Assembly: GCF_011297335.1 (NCBI RefSeq)
Contig: NZ_JAAOTJ010000018.1
Span: 1-64,000, forward strand
Direction of reading: 5' to 3'
DNA length: 64,000 nucleotides
From: Catellatospora methionotrophica
GTDB taxonomy: Bacteria; Actinomycetota; Actinomycetes; Mycobacteriales; Micromonosporaceae
Under the pieces are notes generated by a model that saw only the letters and a program-made list of their open reading frames with translations, was not told the origin of the DNA and ran no database searches. Both the position numbers and the translations under genes were made by a program. Below are positions 42,032 through 49,899 of the stretch, one piece after another (position 1 is the stretch's first letter; each line of letters opens with the position of its first letter).

Positions 42032-43081
42032 CTACTTGGCGCAGGTGAGGTACTTGCTGTCGAAGTCGGACTTGAGCGAGTCGGTCTTGGCCTGGCGGTC
42101 GGCGTCGTAGGTGGCGACGTTGGCCGTGGTGACCACGAACGAGCCGGAGTCGATGATGACACCGGGCGTGGCCATGGTGCAGCCCTCGGACAGCTTCACC
42201 AGCGCGTACGAACCGACGTAGGCCTGGCCGACCGGGTTCTGCAGCACGGTCGCGGCGACCTCGCCGGCCTTGATGCCCGCGATGATGGTCGGGTCGTCGT
42301 CGATGGCGATCACCTTGATCGGCAGCTTGGCCTGCTTGACGCCGCCCGCCGCGGCCACGGCCGGGTTGTAGGCGGTGGTGACGATCGCGTTGACCTGGCT
42401 GCCCTTGGCTGCCAGCAGGTCGGCGACGGCCTTCTGCGCGGTCTGCAGGTCCTTGTCGATGTCGGTGATGGTGTCCAGCAGCTTGACCTTGCCGCCGGTC
42501 TCGTCGACGGCTTTGCTCACTCCCGCGATGCGCCGCTGGGTGTTGGAGTCGACCTTGTTGCCGGTCAGGTGGACCAGGTTGCCCTGCCCGCCCATGGCCT
42601 CCACGGCCGCCTTGGCCGCCTTGTACGCCGCCTCCTGCACGTCGGTGGACAGGCAGAAGTCGGCCAGGTTCTTGTCACCGGCCGGGCAGGACGCCAGCGA
42701 GCCGACGTGGAAGCCCTGCTTCTTGAGGTTCTCGAAGGTGGAGTTGATGCTCTCCGGCGCGACGCCGAAGATGCCGAAGGCGTTGTAGCCCTGCGCGGCC
42801 AGCGAGGTGAGCACGTCGTTCTGCTTGGTCTGGTCCCAGCCCGCGGTCTCGTTGAAGGTGACGTCACCGAACGCGAAGTCGGTCTTGGCCTTGCCGCCGG
42901 CGTCCTTCCACGGCTGGAAGTACGGGTGCGCGCCGCCGGGGACCAGCGCCACCTTCACCTGGGCGGCGGTGAGCGCGCTCGCGCCGCCCGCCGGGGTCTC
43001 TTCCTTCTTGGTGCAGGCCGACGCCGCGATCACCAAAGCGAGCACGCCGACGGTGGAGCCCAGTCGAACAAACGGCCTCAT
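42032..43081 (-). CDS. CUT2 sugar-binding lipoprotein (periplasmic-binding-protein type 1)
   Basis: A 349-residue lipoprotein with a signal peptide and lipobox ASAC (Cys23). The mature part has the two alpha/beta lobes of the RbsB/LacI-like fold: VKVALVPGGAHPYFQPWKDA, then VKVIAIDDDPTIIAGIKAGEV in the second lobe. It opens the four-gene import operon. Ligand preference (ribose, xylose, galactose or another monosaccharide) cannot be read. Its promoter carries GAAATCCTATAGGATATTTC, also found before the GH95-like gene, which links this importer to the secreted enzymes. Confidence 0.93.
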   Translation of the reverse strand: MRPFVRLGSTVGVLALVIAASACTKKEETPAGGASALTAAQVKVALVPGGAHPYFQPWKDAGGKAKTDFAFGDVTFNETAGWDQTKQNDVLTSLAAQGYNAFGIFGVAPESINSTFENLKKQGFHVGSLASCPAGDKNLADFCLSTDVQEAAYKAAKAAVEAMGGQGNLVHLTGNKVDSNTQRRIAGVSKAVDETGGKVKLLDTITDIDKDLQTAQKAVADLLAAKGSQVNAIVTTAYNPAVAAAGGVKQAKLPIKVIAIDDDPTIIAGIKAGEVAATVLQNPVGQAYVGSYALVKLSEGCTMATPGVIIDSGSFVVTTANVATYDADRQAKTDSLKSDFDSKYLTCAK

Positions 43082-43118
43082 GCCGAGTTCCTTCCCTAGT
43101 CAGGCACTTCGAGCTGTC

Positions 43119-43138
43119 GAAATCCTATAGGATATTTC
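43119..43138. promoter_or_regulatory. Operator centred on ATCCTATAGGAT, copy 1
   Basis: GAAATCCTATAGGATATTTC lies 38 nt upstream of the CUT2 binding-protein start (minus strand). The core ATCCTATAGGAT (43122-43133) is a perfect 12-bp palindrome. Seventeen bases are identical to the second copy at 56703-56719. The TA-centred palindrome resembles sites of GntR (FCD type) or similar sugar regulators; no such regulator gene is adjacent. Confidence 0.75.
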
Positions 43139-43231
43139 CTAGATGTTTACTCGGTCACGTAGCGGCAGTCAAGCCCTGATCCGTAACGACCTGATCGAAC
43201 ATGGAAATACGAAAACGCTTCCTAGGCAACG

Positions 43232-43270
43232 CTTCGCCGCCCCCGCGAAACGTTCGCGGGGGCGGCGAAG
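43232..43270. terminator. 16-bp perfect hairpin terminator after the GH99-like gene
   Basis: Arms 43232-43247 and 43255-43270 pair perfectly over 16 bp with a 7-nt loop, 18 nt after the GH99-like gene ends on the minus strand. It isolates that gene from the ABC operon promoter. Confidence 0.85.
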
Positions 43271-43288
43271 TGGAGGAACGGCGCCGGG

Positions 43289-44788
43289 TCAGGCGGTGAT
43301 GATGTCGAACTTCTCCCAGCCGCCGACAGCGGTGCGGTTGGCGACCAGGGCCGCCGCGCCCGCGTTCTCGGCCGCGACGTACCGGTTGTTGGCCGTGGCC
43401 AGCAGGCTGACGCTGCCGTCGCTGTTGGCCACGACCCGGAACGTCTCCCAGGCCCCGGACGACACCGCGTTGGCGATCAGCGGGGCGGTGTTGTCGGCGT
43501 GGGTGAACCGGCTGTTGATCCGGGCGCGCAGCGCGATGAGGCCGCCGCCCAGGTCGACCCGGTCGAACTGCTCCCACGGGCCGACCGCGGTGCGGTTGGC
43601 GATCAGCGGGGCCGCGCCCGCGTTGTCGGCCGCCACGTACCGGTTGTTGACGCGGGCGCGCAGGCTCACCACCGTCGAGGTCGTCGGCGGCGGCGGGCTG
43701 TAGCGGTCCACCCAGTACTTGGTGCGGGTGAGGTAGGCCGTCTCGGCCGCGGCCCCGGTGAGGCCGTACGCGCCCGAGTAGGTCTGGTAGCCGTTGCCGC
43801 CCGGCGGGGAGGCGCTGGCCGGTTCGATCACCGAGCCCTCGTGCCACTCGTTGAACGAGGTGATCGACACCCAGCTCGGCGGGCCCCCGTTGGCCGCGGA
43901 CAGGACGTTGCCCCACTCGCGGTCGTAGGTCGCCCCGTTGTCGCGCCCGAGCGTGGGCGTGGTGTTGCCGGGCACGGCCCGGTCGTCGATGTAGCCGGGA
44001 CCCACCGACGGAGCCCAGACCAGGCCGTTGGCCTTGCAGAAGGCGCTGGCGTCGGCCCAGCCCGGCGCGGTCGCCCCCGCGATCGCGTCGTAGGTGTACA
44101 TGCCGCCGAACCCGGCCACCTTCGAGGTGTCCGTCGTCTGCGCCAGGATGATGTTGCCGCCGCGCAGCGGCGCGATCGGGGCCCAGTCGGTGACGCGCAG
44201 GCTCTCGAACACGTAGAACGCGGGCCGGTTGCCGTGCGCGGCGTCGCGGTAGTACGCCGGGTGCGAGCCGTAGCGGCTGTTGAGGTAGTTGACGTCGGTG
44301 ACGGTGGACGCGGCGGTGCGCCCGGCGTAGGGCTCCATGTGCCAGGCGACCTTGACGCCGTACTGGTTCGCGGCGTTGAGCACGCCGGGGACCAGGCGGT
44401 CCTCGTAGGAGTTCTGGCCCCACCAGCTGTACACGATGACGCCGACCCCGGCCTGGGCGATCCAGGCCATGTGCTGGTTCACGGCCCCGGCGTAGTCACC
44501 GGAGTCGTACGCGCCGAGCTTCGGGTACAGGTTCGCCCCGATCGCGTTCGGCGGCGTGAACCCGCCCTGCTGCCAGTGCCGGTACGAGCCGTTCACGGCC
44601 GGGTTGCCGTACCAGGAGTAGTAGAAGATGTGCACGTTGGACGCCAGCGGCGCGGCCGCCGCCTGGGCGGCCGCGAGGACGGGTGCCGCCACCGGCGGGG
44701 GCGCTGACGCCGCGGGTGTCCCCGACAGCGCCAGCGCCAGCCCGACGGCCGGCAGCAGGACGGACCAGGTCCGCCTGTTGCGTTTCAT
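43289..44788 (-). CDS. Secreted GH99-like glycoside hydrolase with C-terminal beta-trefoil
   Basis: A 499-residue exported enzyme. A Sec signal (VLLPAVGLALALSGTPAASA) is followed by a linker and then a TIM barrel that opens VHIFYYSWYGNPAVNGSYRHW, the start typical of GH99 endo-alpha-mannosidase/mannanase-like proteins. 'GVGVIVYSWWGQNSYED', 'WHMEPYAGRT' and 'ITSFNEWHEGSVIEPA' line the barrel ends and supply candidate Glu residues. Residues about 372-499 are a three-lobed fascin-like beta-trefoil (NNRYVAA repeats) that probably binds sugar. The ATG at 44788 follows a GGGAAAG site. It is the last gene of the five-gene secreted-enzyme run. Confidence 0.82.
   Translation of the reverse strand: MKRNRRTWSVLLPAVGLALALSGTPAASAPPPVAAPVLAAAQAAAAPLASNVHIFYYSWYGNPAVNGSYRHWQQGGFTPPNAIGANLYPKLGAYDSGDYAGAVNQHMAWIAQAGVGVIVYSWWGQNSYEDRLVPGVLNAANQYGVKVAWHMEPYAGRTAASTVTDVNYLNSRYGSHPAYYRDAAHGNRPAFYVFESLRVTDWAPIAPLRGGNIILAQTTDTSKVAGFGGMYTYDAIAGATAPGWADASAFCKANGLVWAPSVGPGYIDDRAVPGNTTPTLGRDNGATYDREWGNVLSAANGGPPSWVSITSFNEWHEGSVIEPASASPPGGNGYQTYSGAYGLTGAAAETAYLTRTKYWVDRYSPPPPTTSTVVSLRARVNNRYVAADNAGAAPLIANRTAVGPWEQFDRVDLGGGLIALRARINSRFTHADNTAPLIANAVSSGAWETFRVVANSDGSVSLLATANNRYVAAENAGAAALVANRTAVGGWEKFDIITA
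43292..43676. repeat. Fascin-like beta-trefoil module, copy A
   Basis: This DNA encodes a three-lobed module (each lobe about 42 residues with NNRYVAA/ENAGA..LIANR and GxWExF) that recurs in the PQQ dehydrogenase gene (about 44818-45207) and the GH95-like gene (about 53503-53886). Long stretches match at DNA level, so the modules have been shuffled or homogenised. Confidence 0.7.
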
Positions 44789-44814
44789 GATCTTTCCCTT
44801 CCGGGGCGATCGGG

Positions 44815-47643
44815 TTACTGCGTGATCAGGTCGAACTTCTCCCAGGGACCGATGGCGGCACGGTTGGCGATCAGCGGCTCGGCGCCGTTGTTCTCGGCGA
44901 CGACGTACATGCCGTTGACGGTCGCGCGCAGGCTCACGCTGCCGTCGGAGTTGTTGACCAGCGTGAACGTCTCCCACGACCCGGCCGAGGCCCGGTTGGC
45001 CAGCAGCGCGCCCGCCCCGGCGTTCTCCGCGCAGACGAACATGTTGTTGGCCTTCGAGCGCAGCGCGTAGTTGCCGCCGCCCAGGCTGACCAGGTCGTAG
45101 CGCTGCGTGGTGCCGACGGTGGCCGCGTTGGCGATCAGCGCGGTGGTGGCGTTGGCCGCCGTCACGTACTGGTTGTTGGCCCGTGCCCGCCACGCCACGA
45201 CCGGGGTGCTCGGCGTGCCCGTGGTGAAGGTGAACGAGTCGACGTCGAACAGGTTGCCCGCGCCGCCCTTGAACACCAGGTACAGCGTCGTCGATCCCGA
45301 CGGCGCGCCGGACAGGTTCGCGGTGACGTTGGTGAACGTCTCCCAACTGCCGGTCACCGGCACCGTGACGGTGCCGAGCAGGGTCCCGGTCGCCGAGCCG
45401 GTGCGCACCTCGATGGTGCCGCCCGCGCCCGCCGAGGAGACCCGCGCCGTGAACTGCGTCGCGTTGCCCACGATGTACGGGGTGTACGCGATCCAGTCGT
45501 TGTTCTCGATGAAGCCGGCGGTGCGCCCGCCCTCGGCCGCCGCGTGGTCGGCCGGCTGCACGCCCGAGGTCGTGCCGTAGTGCTCACCCTGGCGCTTCTT
45601 CGGCTGCAGGGTGCGGGTGCTGCGCGAGGTCAGCCCGCCGTTGTCGGTGTAGGCCGCGTCGATGACGCCGAAGATGTTCGCCGCGGCGTCGTGCTCGCCG
45701 TCGACCGGGATGGTGATGGTGCCCGAGCAGCCCGTCTTCGAGGTGATCTGGTGGGCGTGGCTGTCGTGGCCCAGCGAGTACGTCACCGTCACCCGGGCAC
45801 AGTTGATCGTCCCGTCCTCGGGGTCGCTGACACTGACCGTGAACGGCACCGTGTCGCCGAAGCTGAACAGCTGGCCGTTGCCGGGCGTGGTCAGGTTGAT
45901 CGTCGGGGCCGCGTTGCCGACCGTGACGACCAGGCTCGCCGTGCCGGACAGGCCGCCCGGATCGGTGACCTTCAGGGTCGGGCTGTACGTGCCGTTGGCG
46001 GTGTACGTCTTGGTCGGGTTGGCCGCCGTCGACGTGGTGCCGTCGCCGAACGTCCACAGGTAGCTCAGCGCCCCGCCCTCCGGGTCGGAGCTGCCCGCCG
46101 AGGAGAAGTTGACCGTCAGCGGGCTCGGCCCGGAGGTCTTGTCCGCCGCGGCCTTGGCGACCGGGCTGCGGTTGCCGCCGCCGATGTACTCGATGCGGAA
46201 CAGGCCCTGGTTGTTGGAGCCGGTGCCGTAGTCGAGCACGTACAGCGCCCCGTCGGCGCCGAAGGCCATGTCCATGACCTGGGTGCCGGTCCACGGGAAC
46301 GCCGAGATCTCACCGGGCGTGCCGTCGGCGTTGAGCGCGATCGCCTTGATCCAGCGGCGGCCGTACTCACCGGCGAAGTAGCGCCCGTCCAGCGACTGCG
46401 GGAACTTCACCGTCGAGGTCGACGACGCGTTGAACCGGTACACCGGACCGCCCATCGGCGACTCGGAGCCGCCGCCGAACTCAGCCGGGGTGCCCGCGTC
46501 ACCGCCGTAGCGGATCCAGCTCGGGCGGGCGGCGGGCAGGGTGCCCTGGCCGGTGTTGCGGAACGAGTTGTTCGCCGGAGCGCCGCAGTTGTACTTCGGC
46601 CCGGTGGCGTTGGTGGAGAAGTTCCACTCGTTGTACGTCTCACTGGAGGTGTTCGTGCCGGTGCAGTACGGCCAGCCGTAGTTGCCCGCCGAGGTGATCC
46701 GGTTGAACTCGACCTGCCCGCTCGGGCCCCGGTTGGCGTCCGTGGTGCCCGAGTCCGGGCCGTAGTCGCCGAGGTAGACGACGCCGGTGGGCTTGTCGAC
46801 GCTCATCCGGAACGGGTTGCGGAAGCCCATCGCGTAGATCTCGGGCCGGGTGTTGGCGGTGCCGGGCGCGAACAGGTTGCCCGACGGGATGGTGTAGCTG
46901 CCGTCGGCCTGCGGCTTGATACGCAGGAGCTTGCCGCGCAGGTCGTTGGTGTTGCCCGAGGACCGCTGCGCGTCGAACTGCGGGTTGCGGTTGGTCCGCT
47001 CGTCGATCGGGCTGTACCCGGCCGACTCGAACGGGTTCGTGTCGTCGCCGGTGGTCAGGTAGAGGTTCCCGGCGGCGTCGAAGTCGATGTCGCCGCCGAC
47101 GTGGCAGCACTGGCCGCGGTCGTTGTCGACCTGCATGGTGATGCGCTCGCTGCCGGTGTTGACGGTGTCGTCGGCGTTGAGGGTGAACCGGGACAGCCGC
47201 AGGTGGCCTTTCCACGGCGCGAAGTCCGCGGCGGTGCCGGTGACCGGGGCGTCGCCGCCGGGGGTGCTCAGCGGCGGCGAGTAGTACACCCAGATGTAGC
47301 GGTTGCTGGCGAAGTTCGGGTCGACCGCGATGCCCTGCAGACCCTCCTCGTCATGGGTGTACACCGACAGCTTGGCGGCCTGCTTGGTGTTGCCGTTGAC
47401 GTCGGTGACCCGGATCGTGCCGTCACGCGCCGTGTGGATCACCGAGCGGTTGGGCAGTACTGCCAGCGACATCGGCTCACCCAGCTCGGCCGAGCCGGTG
47501 GCCAGGGACACCTGCTGGTAGTCGGCGGCCGGGATCGGCGCGGCCTGGGCGGCGGGGGCTGCCGCCGTGACGGACACCGCGACGCTCGCGGTGAGGGTGG
47601 CGGCGGCGGTGAGCCACAGCCGCCAGCGAGGAATCTTCCTCAT
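44815..47643 (-). CDS. Secreted PQQ-dependent sugar dehydrogenase with PKD, CBM6-like and beta-trefoil modules
   Basis: A 942-residue exported protein. After a signal peptide (to about residue 35), residues 40-450 form a six-bladed propeller of the soluble glucose/sorbosone dehydrogenase family: EGLQGIAVDPNFASNRYIWVYY, CCHVGGDIDFDAAGNLYLTTGD, NTRPEIYAMGFRNPFRMSVD and NYGWPYC. A PKD domain (about 460-545, GDGTTSTAANPTKTYTANGTY), an Ig-like region, a CBM6-like module (about 650-780) and a beta-trefoil (about 790-942) follow. Family members oxidise sugar hydroxyls with PQQ, though many relatives lack proven activity. No PQQ biosynthesis gene is in the window. It lies 26 nt upstream of the GH99-like gene. 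Confidence 0.85.
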   Translation of the reverse strand: MRKIPRWRLWLTAAATLTASVAVSVTAAAPAAQAAPIPAADYQQVSLATGSAELGEPMSLAVLPNRSVIHTARDGTIRVTDVNGNTKQAAKLSVYTHDEEGLQGIAVDPNFASNRYIWVYYSPPLSTPGGDAPVTGTAADFAPWKGHLRLSRFTLNADDTVNTGSERITMQVDNDRGQCCHVGGDIDFDAAGNLYLTTGDDTNPFESAGYSPIDERTNRNPQFDAQRSSGNTNDLRGKLLRIKPQADGSYTIPSGNLFAPGTANTRPEIYAMGFRNPFRMSVDKPTGVVYLGDYGPDSGTTDANRGPSGQVEFNRITSAGNYGWPYCTGTNTSSETYNEWNFSTNATGPKYNCGAPANNSFRNTGQGTLPAARPSWIRYGGDAGTPAEFGGGSESPMGGPVYRFNASSTSTVKFPQSLDGRYFAGEYGRRWIKAIALNADGTPGEISAFPWTGTQVMDMAFGADGALYVLDYGTGSNNQGLFRIEYIGGGNRSPVAKAAADKTSGPSPLTVNFSSAGSSDPEGGALSYLWTFGDGTTSTAANPTKTYTANGTYSPTLKVTDPGGLSGTASLVVTVGNAAPTINLTTPGNGQLFSFGDTVPFTVSVSDPEDGTINCARVTVTYSLGHDSHAHQITSKTGCSGTITIPVDGEHDAAANIFGVIDAAYTDNGGLTSRSTRTLQPKKRQGEHYGTTSGVQPADHAAAEGGRTAGFIENNDWIAYTPYIVGNATQFTARVSSAGAGGTIEVRTGSATGTLLGTVTVPVTGSWETFTNVTANLSGAPSGSTTLYLVFKGGAGNLFDVDSFTFTTGTPSTPVVAWRARANNQYVTAANATTALIANAATVGTTQRYDLVSLGGGNYALRSKANNMFVCAENAGAGALLANRASAGSWETFTLVNNSDGSVSLRATVNGMYVVAENNGAEPLIANRAAIGPWEKFDLITQ
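44818..45207. repeat. Fascin-like beta-trefoil module, copy B
   Basis: Second copy of the module, C-terminal in the PQQ dehydrogenase. It shares near-identical stretches with copy C, for example the segment encoding CAENAGA..LLANRASAGSWETF. Confidence 0.7.
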
Positions 47644-47668
47644 GGGTTTCCTTCCGGGGGTGGGGGTG

Positions 47669-47702
47669 CCCCTCGGCGCGCGGGGGCTTGCGCGCCGAGG
47701 GG
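47669..47702. terminator. 12-bp hairpin after the ThuA-DUF1080 gene
   Basis: Arms 47669-47680 and 47691-47702 pair over 12 bp with a 10-nt loop, just after the ThuA-DUF1080 gene on the minus strand. It is probably a partial terminator within the enzyme run. Confidence 0.6.
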
Positions 47703-47720
47703 GTGGAGCGGGAACTTCCG

Positions 47721-49835
47721 TCAACTTCCGTAGACGTCGAGCTCCCAGATCGAGTAGCCGTACTGGGTGAGGGCGCGCTGGGTGCCGTTGACGCGCACGT
47801 AGCGGCCGGTACCGGTGACGTTGACGTCGTCGACGCCGCCGTCGCTGGTGGTGGTGGAGTAGACGGTGGTCCAGGTGGCGTTGTCGGGCGAGGTCTGGAT
47901 CTGGTACGCCTTGCCGTAGGCGGCCTCCCAGCTGATCCGGACCCGGCTGACGCTCTTGCTCGCGCCGAGGTCCACCGAGATCCACTGCGGGTCGGCGTAG
48001 GCGCTGCCCCAGCGGGTGCCGGTGTTGCCGTCGACGGCGTTCGCGCCGTTGTGCGCGCTGCCGGGCTCCACGCTGGAGACGGTCACCGGGCGGTTGCGCG
48101 ACAGCAGGACCGGGCCGGTCCCGGCGGGGGTGCCGTAGACGTTGAAGTCCCACAGCGAGTAGCCCCACTGGGTGGCCCGCGCCGTGCCGTTCATGCGCAC
48201 GTAGCGGCCGGTGCCGGTCAGGCTCACGTCGTCCACGCCGCCGTCGCCGGTGGTGGTGGAGTAGACCGTGGTCCAGGTGGCGTTGTCGGGCGAGGTCTGG
48301 AGCTGGTAGCCGCGCCCGTAGGCGGTCTCCCAGTTCAGCCGGACCCGGGTCAGGTTGTACGAGGCGCCCAGGTCCACGGTGATCGACTGCGGGTCGGTGT
48401 ACAGGCTGCTCCACCGGCTGGCGGAGTTGCCGTCCACGGCGTTGGCGGCGACGTTGGCCCCGGCCTCGGTGCTGGAGGCGGTGACCGGCTTGCCCTGGGC
48501 GATGTCGGTGGCCGGCGGCTGGCTGCCGTCGGTCTTGATGCGGATGTTGCGGTAGTTGATGTCCGCGCCCGCGCCGTCGTTCTGCACGCCGATGTAGCCG
48601 GTCGCGATCGCCCGGGTGCTGTTGTAGTCGTTGATCTTCACGCCGTTGAGCCAGATCTCGACCCGCTGCCCGTGCAGCCCGATCTCATAGGTGTTCCACT
48701 GGCCGGGCGGGTTGAGCGCGGCGGCGCGGGCGGTGGTGTTGGGCGCCTGGAAGCTGTACACGCTGCCGGTGGTGCGGCTCGGGTCGGCGTCGGTGGCGTC
48801 GATCTGGATCTCGTGACCGGCGTTGACCGGCCCCCACGGGTCGTTGAGGGGGTCGGGGAAGCCGATGAACACCCCGCCGTTGTCGTCGCCCGGCATCATC
48901 CAGTCGAGCTTCAGGGAGTAGTTGCTGTAGGTGCGCACCGGGAACCACAGCAGGCCCATGCCGCCGAACGAGGTCAGCGTCTCGTTGGCAAGGGTGAACC
49001 CGCCGGGACCGGCCATCCGCCACTGGTTGAGGCTGGCCTGCGTGCCGTCGAAGATCGCCGTGTAGCCGGTCTCCGGGCGGCAGTCGGCGGGCTTGGACCC
49101 GGCCGCGATCTGGATGCCGCCGAGCAGCATGGTGCGGAAGTTCGCGTCGGCGTAGGTCTCCTCGGTGTGGCCGAGGCCGGTGTACCAGGAGCGCCCGCCG
49201 CCGTAGTTCTGGCACCAGGTGATCGGGTGGTCGCCCATGGTGCCGCCGCTGTACGACGACTCGACCAGGCTGGCCAGCACCTTCACGTTGGCCCGCGGGC
49301 TGGCGCGGTAGTTGTACCACTCGTCGGTGCGGGTCCAGGTCGGCGGCAGGTGCGAGGTGGAGATGTTCGACCGGTCCTCGACCCGGATGGTCGCCTGCTG
49401 GGTCGCCGGGTGCGACGAGAAGTACGCGCCGACCAGGCCGCCGTACCAGGCCCAGTCGTATTCGGTGTCGGCCGCCGCGTGCACGCCGACGTAGCCGCCG
49501 CCCGCGGCGATGTAGCTCTGGAACGCGGCCTCCTGGGTCGCGTTGAGCACGTCGCCGGTCGTCGACAGCCAGATGACCGCCTGGTACTGGGCCAGGTTGG
49601 CGGTGGTGAACTGGGCGGCGTCCTCGGTCGCGGTGACCGTGAAGCCGTTGGCCGTGCCCAGCGCCTGGATCGCGGCGATGCCGTTGGGGATGGCGGAGTG
49701 GCGGAAACCGGCCGTCTTGGAGAAGACCAGCACCTTGGTCAGCGGCGCGGCCTGCGCCGTGGCAGGCAGCGCCAGCGCCGCCGACCCGACCGCCAGGGCG
49801 AGGCCGGTGAGCAGGGACAGAAACCTTCTGCGCAT
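47721..49835 (-). CDS. Secreted ThuA domain - DUF1080 (3-keto-disaccharide hydrolase) protein with two F5/8 type C modules
   Basis: A 704-residue exported protein with a signal peptide ending near ATAQA. Residues about 33-245 are a ThuA-like domain (KVLVFSKTAGFRHSAIPNGIAAI ... GGGYVGVHAAADTEYDW ... YTGLGHTEETY). Residues about 255-440 are a DUF1080 concanavalin-like domain (FTLANETLTSFGGMGLLWF, 'DDNGGVFIGFPDP', GHEIQIDATDAD); this family includes 3-keto-glycoside hydrolases. Two F5/8 type C (CBM32-like) domains fill the rest. The ThuA-DUF1080 pair is often found with sugar dehydrogenases. It lies between two PQQ dehydrogenase genes, suggesting cleavage of oxidised glycosides. Substrate is inferred. 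Confidence 0.85.
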   Translation of the reverse strand: MRRRFLSLLTGLALAVGSAALALPATAQAAPLTKVLVFSKTAGFRHSAIPNGIAAIQALGTANGFTVTATEDAAQFTTANLAQYQAVIWLSTTGDVLNATQEAAFQSYIAAGGGYVGVHAAADTEYDWAWYGGLVGAYFSSHPATQQATIRVEDRSNISTSHLPPTWTRTDEWYNYRASPRANVKVLASLVESSYSGGTMGDHPITWCQNYGGGRSWYTGLGHTEETYADANFRTMLLGGIQIAAGSKPADCRPETGYTAIFDGTQASLNQWRMAGPGGFTLANETLTSFGGMGLLWFPVRTYSNYSLKLDWMMPGDDNGGVFIGFPDPLNDPWGPVNAGHEIQIDATDADPSRTTGSVYSFQAPNTTARAAALNPPGQWNTYEIGLHGQRVEIWLNGVKINDYNSTRAIATGYIGVQNDGAGADINYRNIRIKTDGSQPPATDIAQGKPVTASSTEAGANVAANAVDGNSASRWSSLYTDPQSITVDLGASYNLTRVRLNWETAYGRGYQLQTSPDNATWTTVYSTTTGDGGVDDVSLTGTGRYVRMNGTARATQWGYSLWDFNVYGTPAGTGPVLLSRNRPVTVSSVEPGSAHNGANAVDGNTGTRWGSAYADPQWISVDLGASKSVSRVRISWEAAYGKAYQIQTSPDNATWTTVYSTTTSDGGVDDVNVTGTGRYVRVNGTQRALTQYGYSIWELDVYGS
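47724..48505. repeat. Tandem F5/8 type C modules, copy A
   Basis: Two adjacent F5/8 type C domains of about 125 residues each end the ThuA-DUF1080 protein. They match, at DNA level, the pair that ends the larger PQQ dehydrogenase (about 49903-50682), including the phrases VTASSTEAGANVAANAVDG and WITVDLGASYN. Confidence 0.7.
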
Positions 49836-49859
49836 CGTTGCTCCTTCGAGAGAGGGTGC

Positions 49860-49888
49860 GCCGGAGGCGACGGACGGCCGCCTCCGGC
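49860..49888. terminator. 10-bp hairpin after the larger PQQ dehydrogenase gene
   Basis: Arms 49860-49869 and 49879-49888 pair perfectly over 10 bp with a 9-nt loop, 12 nt after the stop of the larger dehydrogenase gene (minus strand). Confidence 0.55.
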
Positions 49889-49899
49889 ACGAATAGGGG

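Noticed and set aside
45544-47733. A 729-codon open frame antisense to the smaller PQQ dehydrogenase
   Set aside because: It mirrors a well-supported secreted enzyme and has biased composition.
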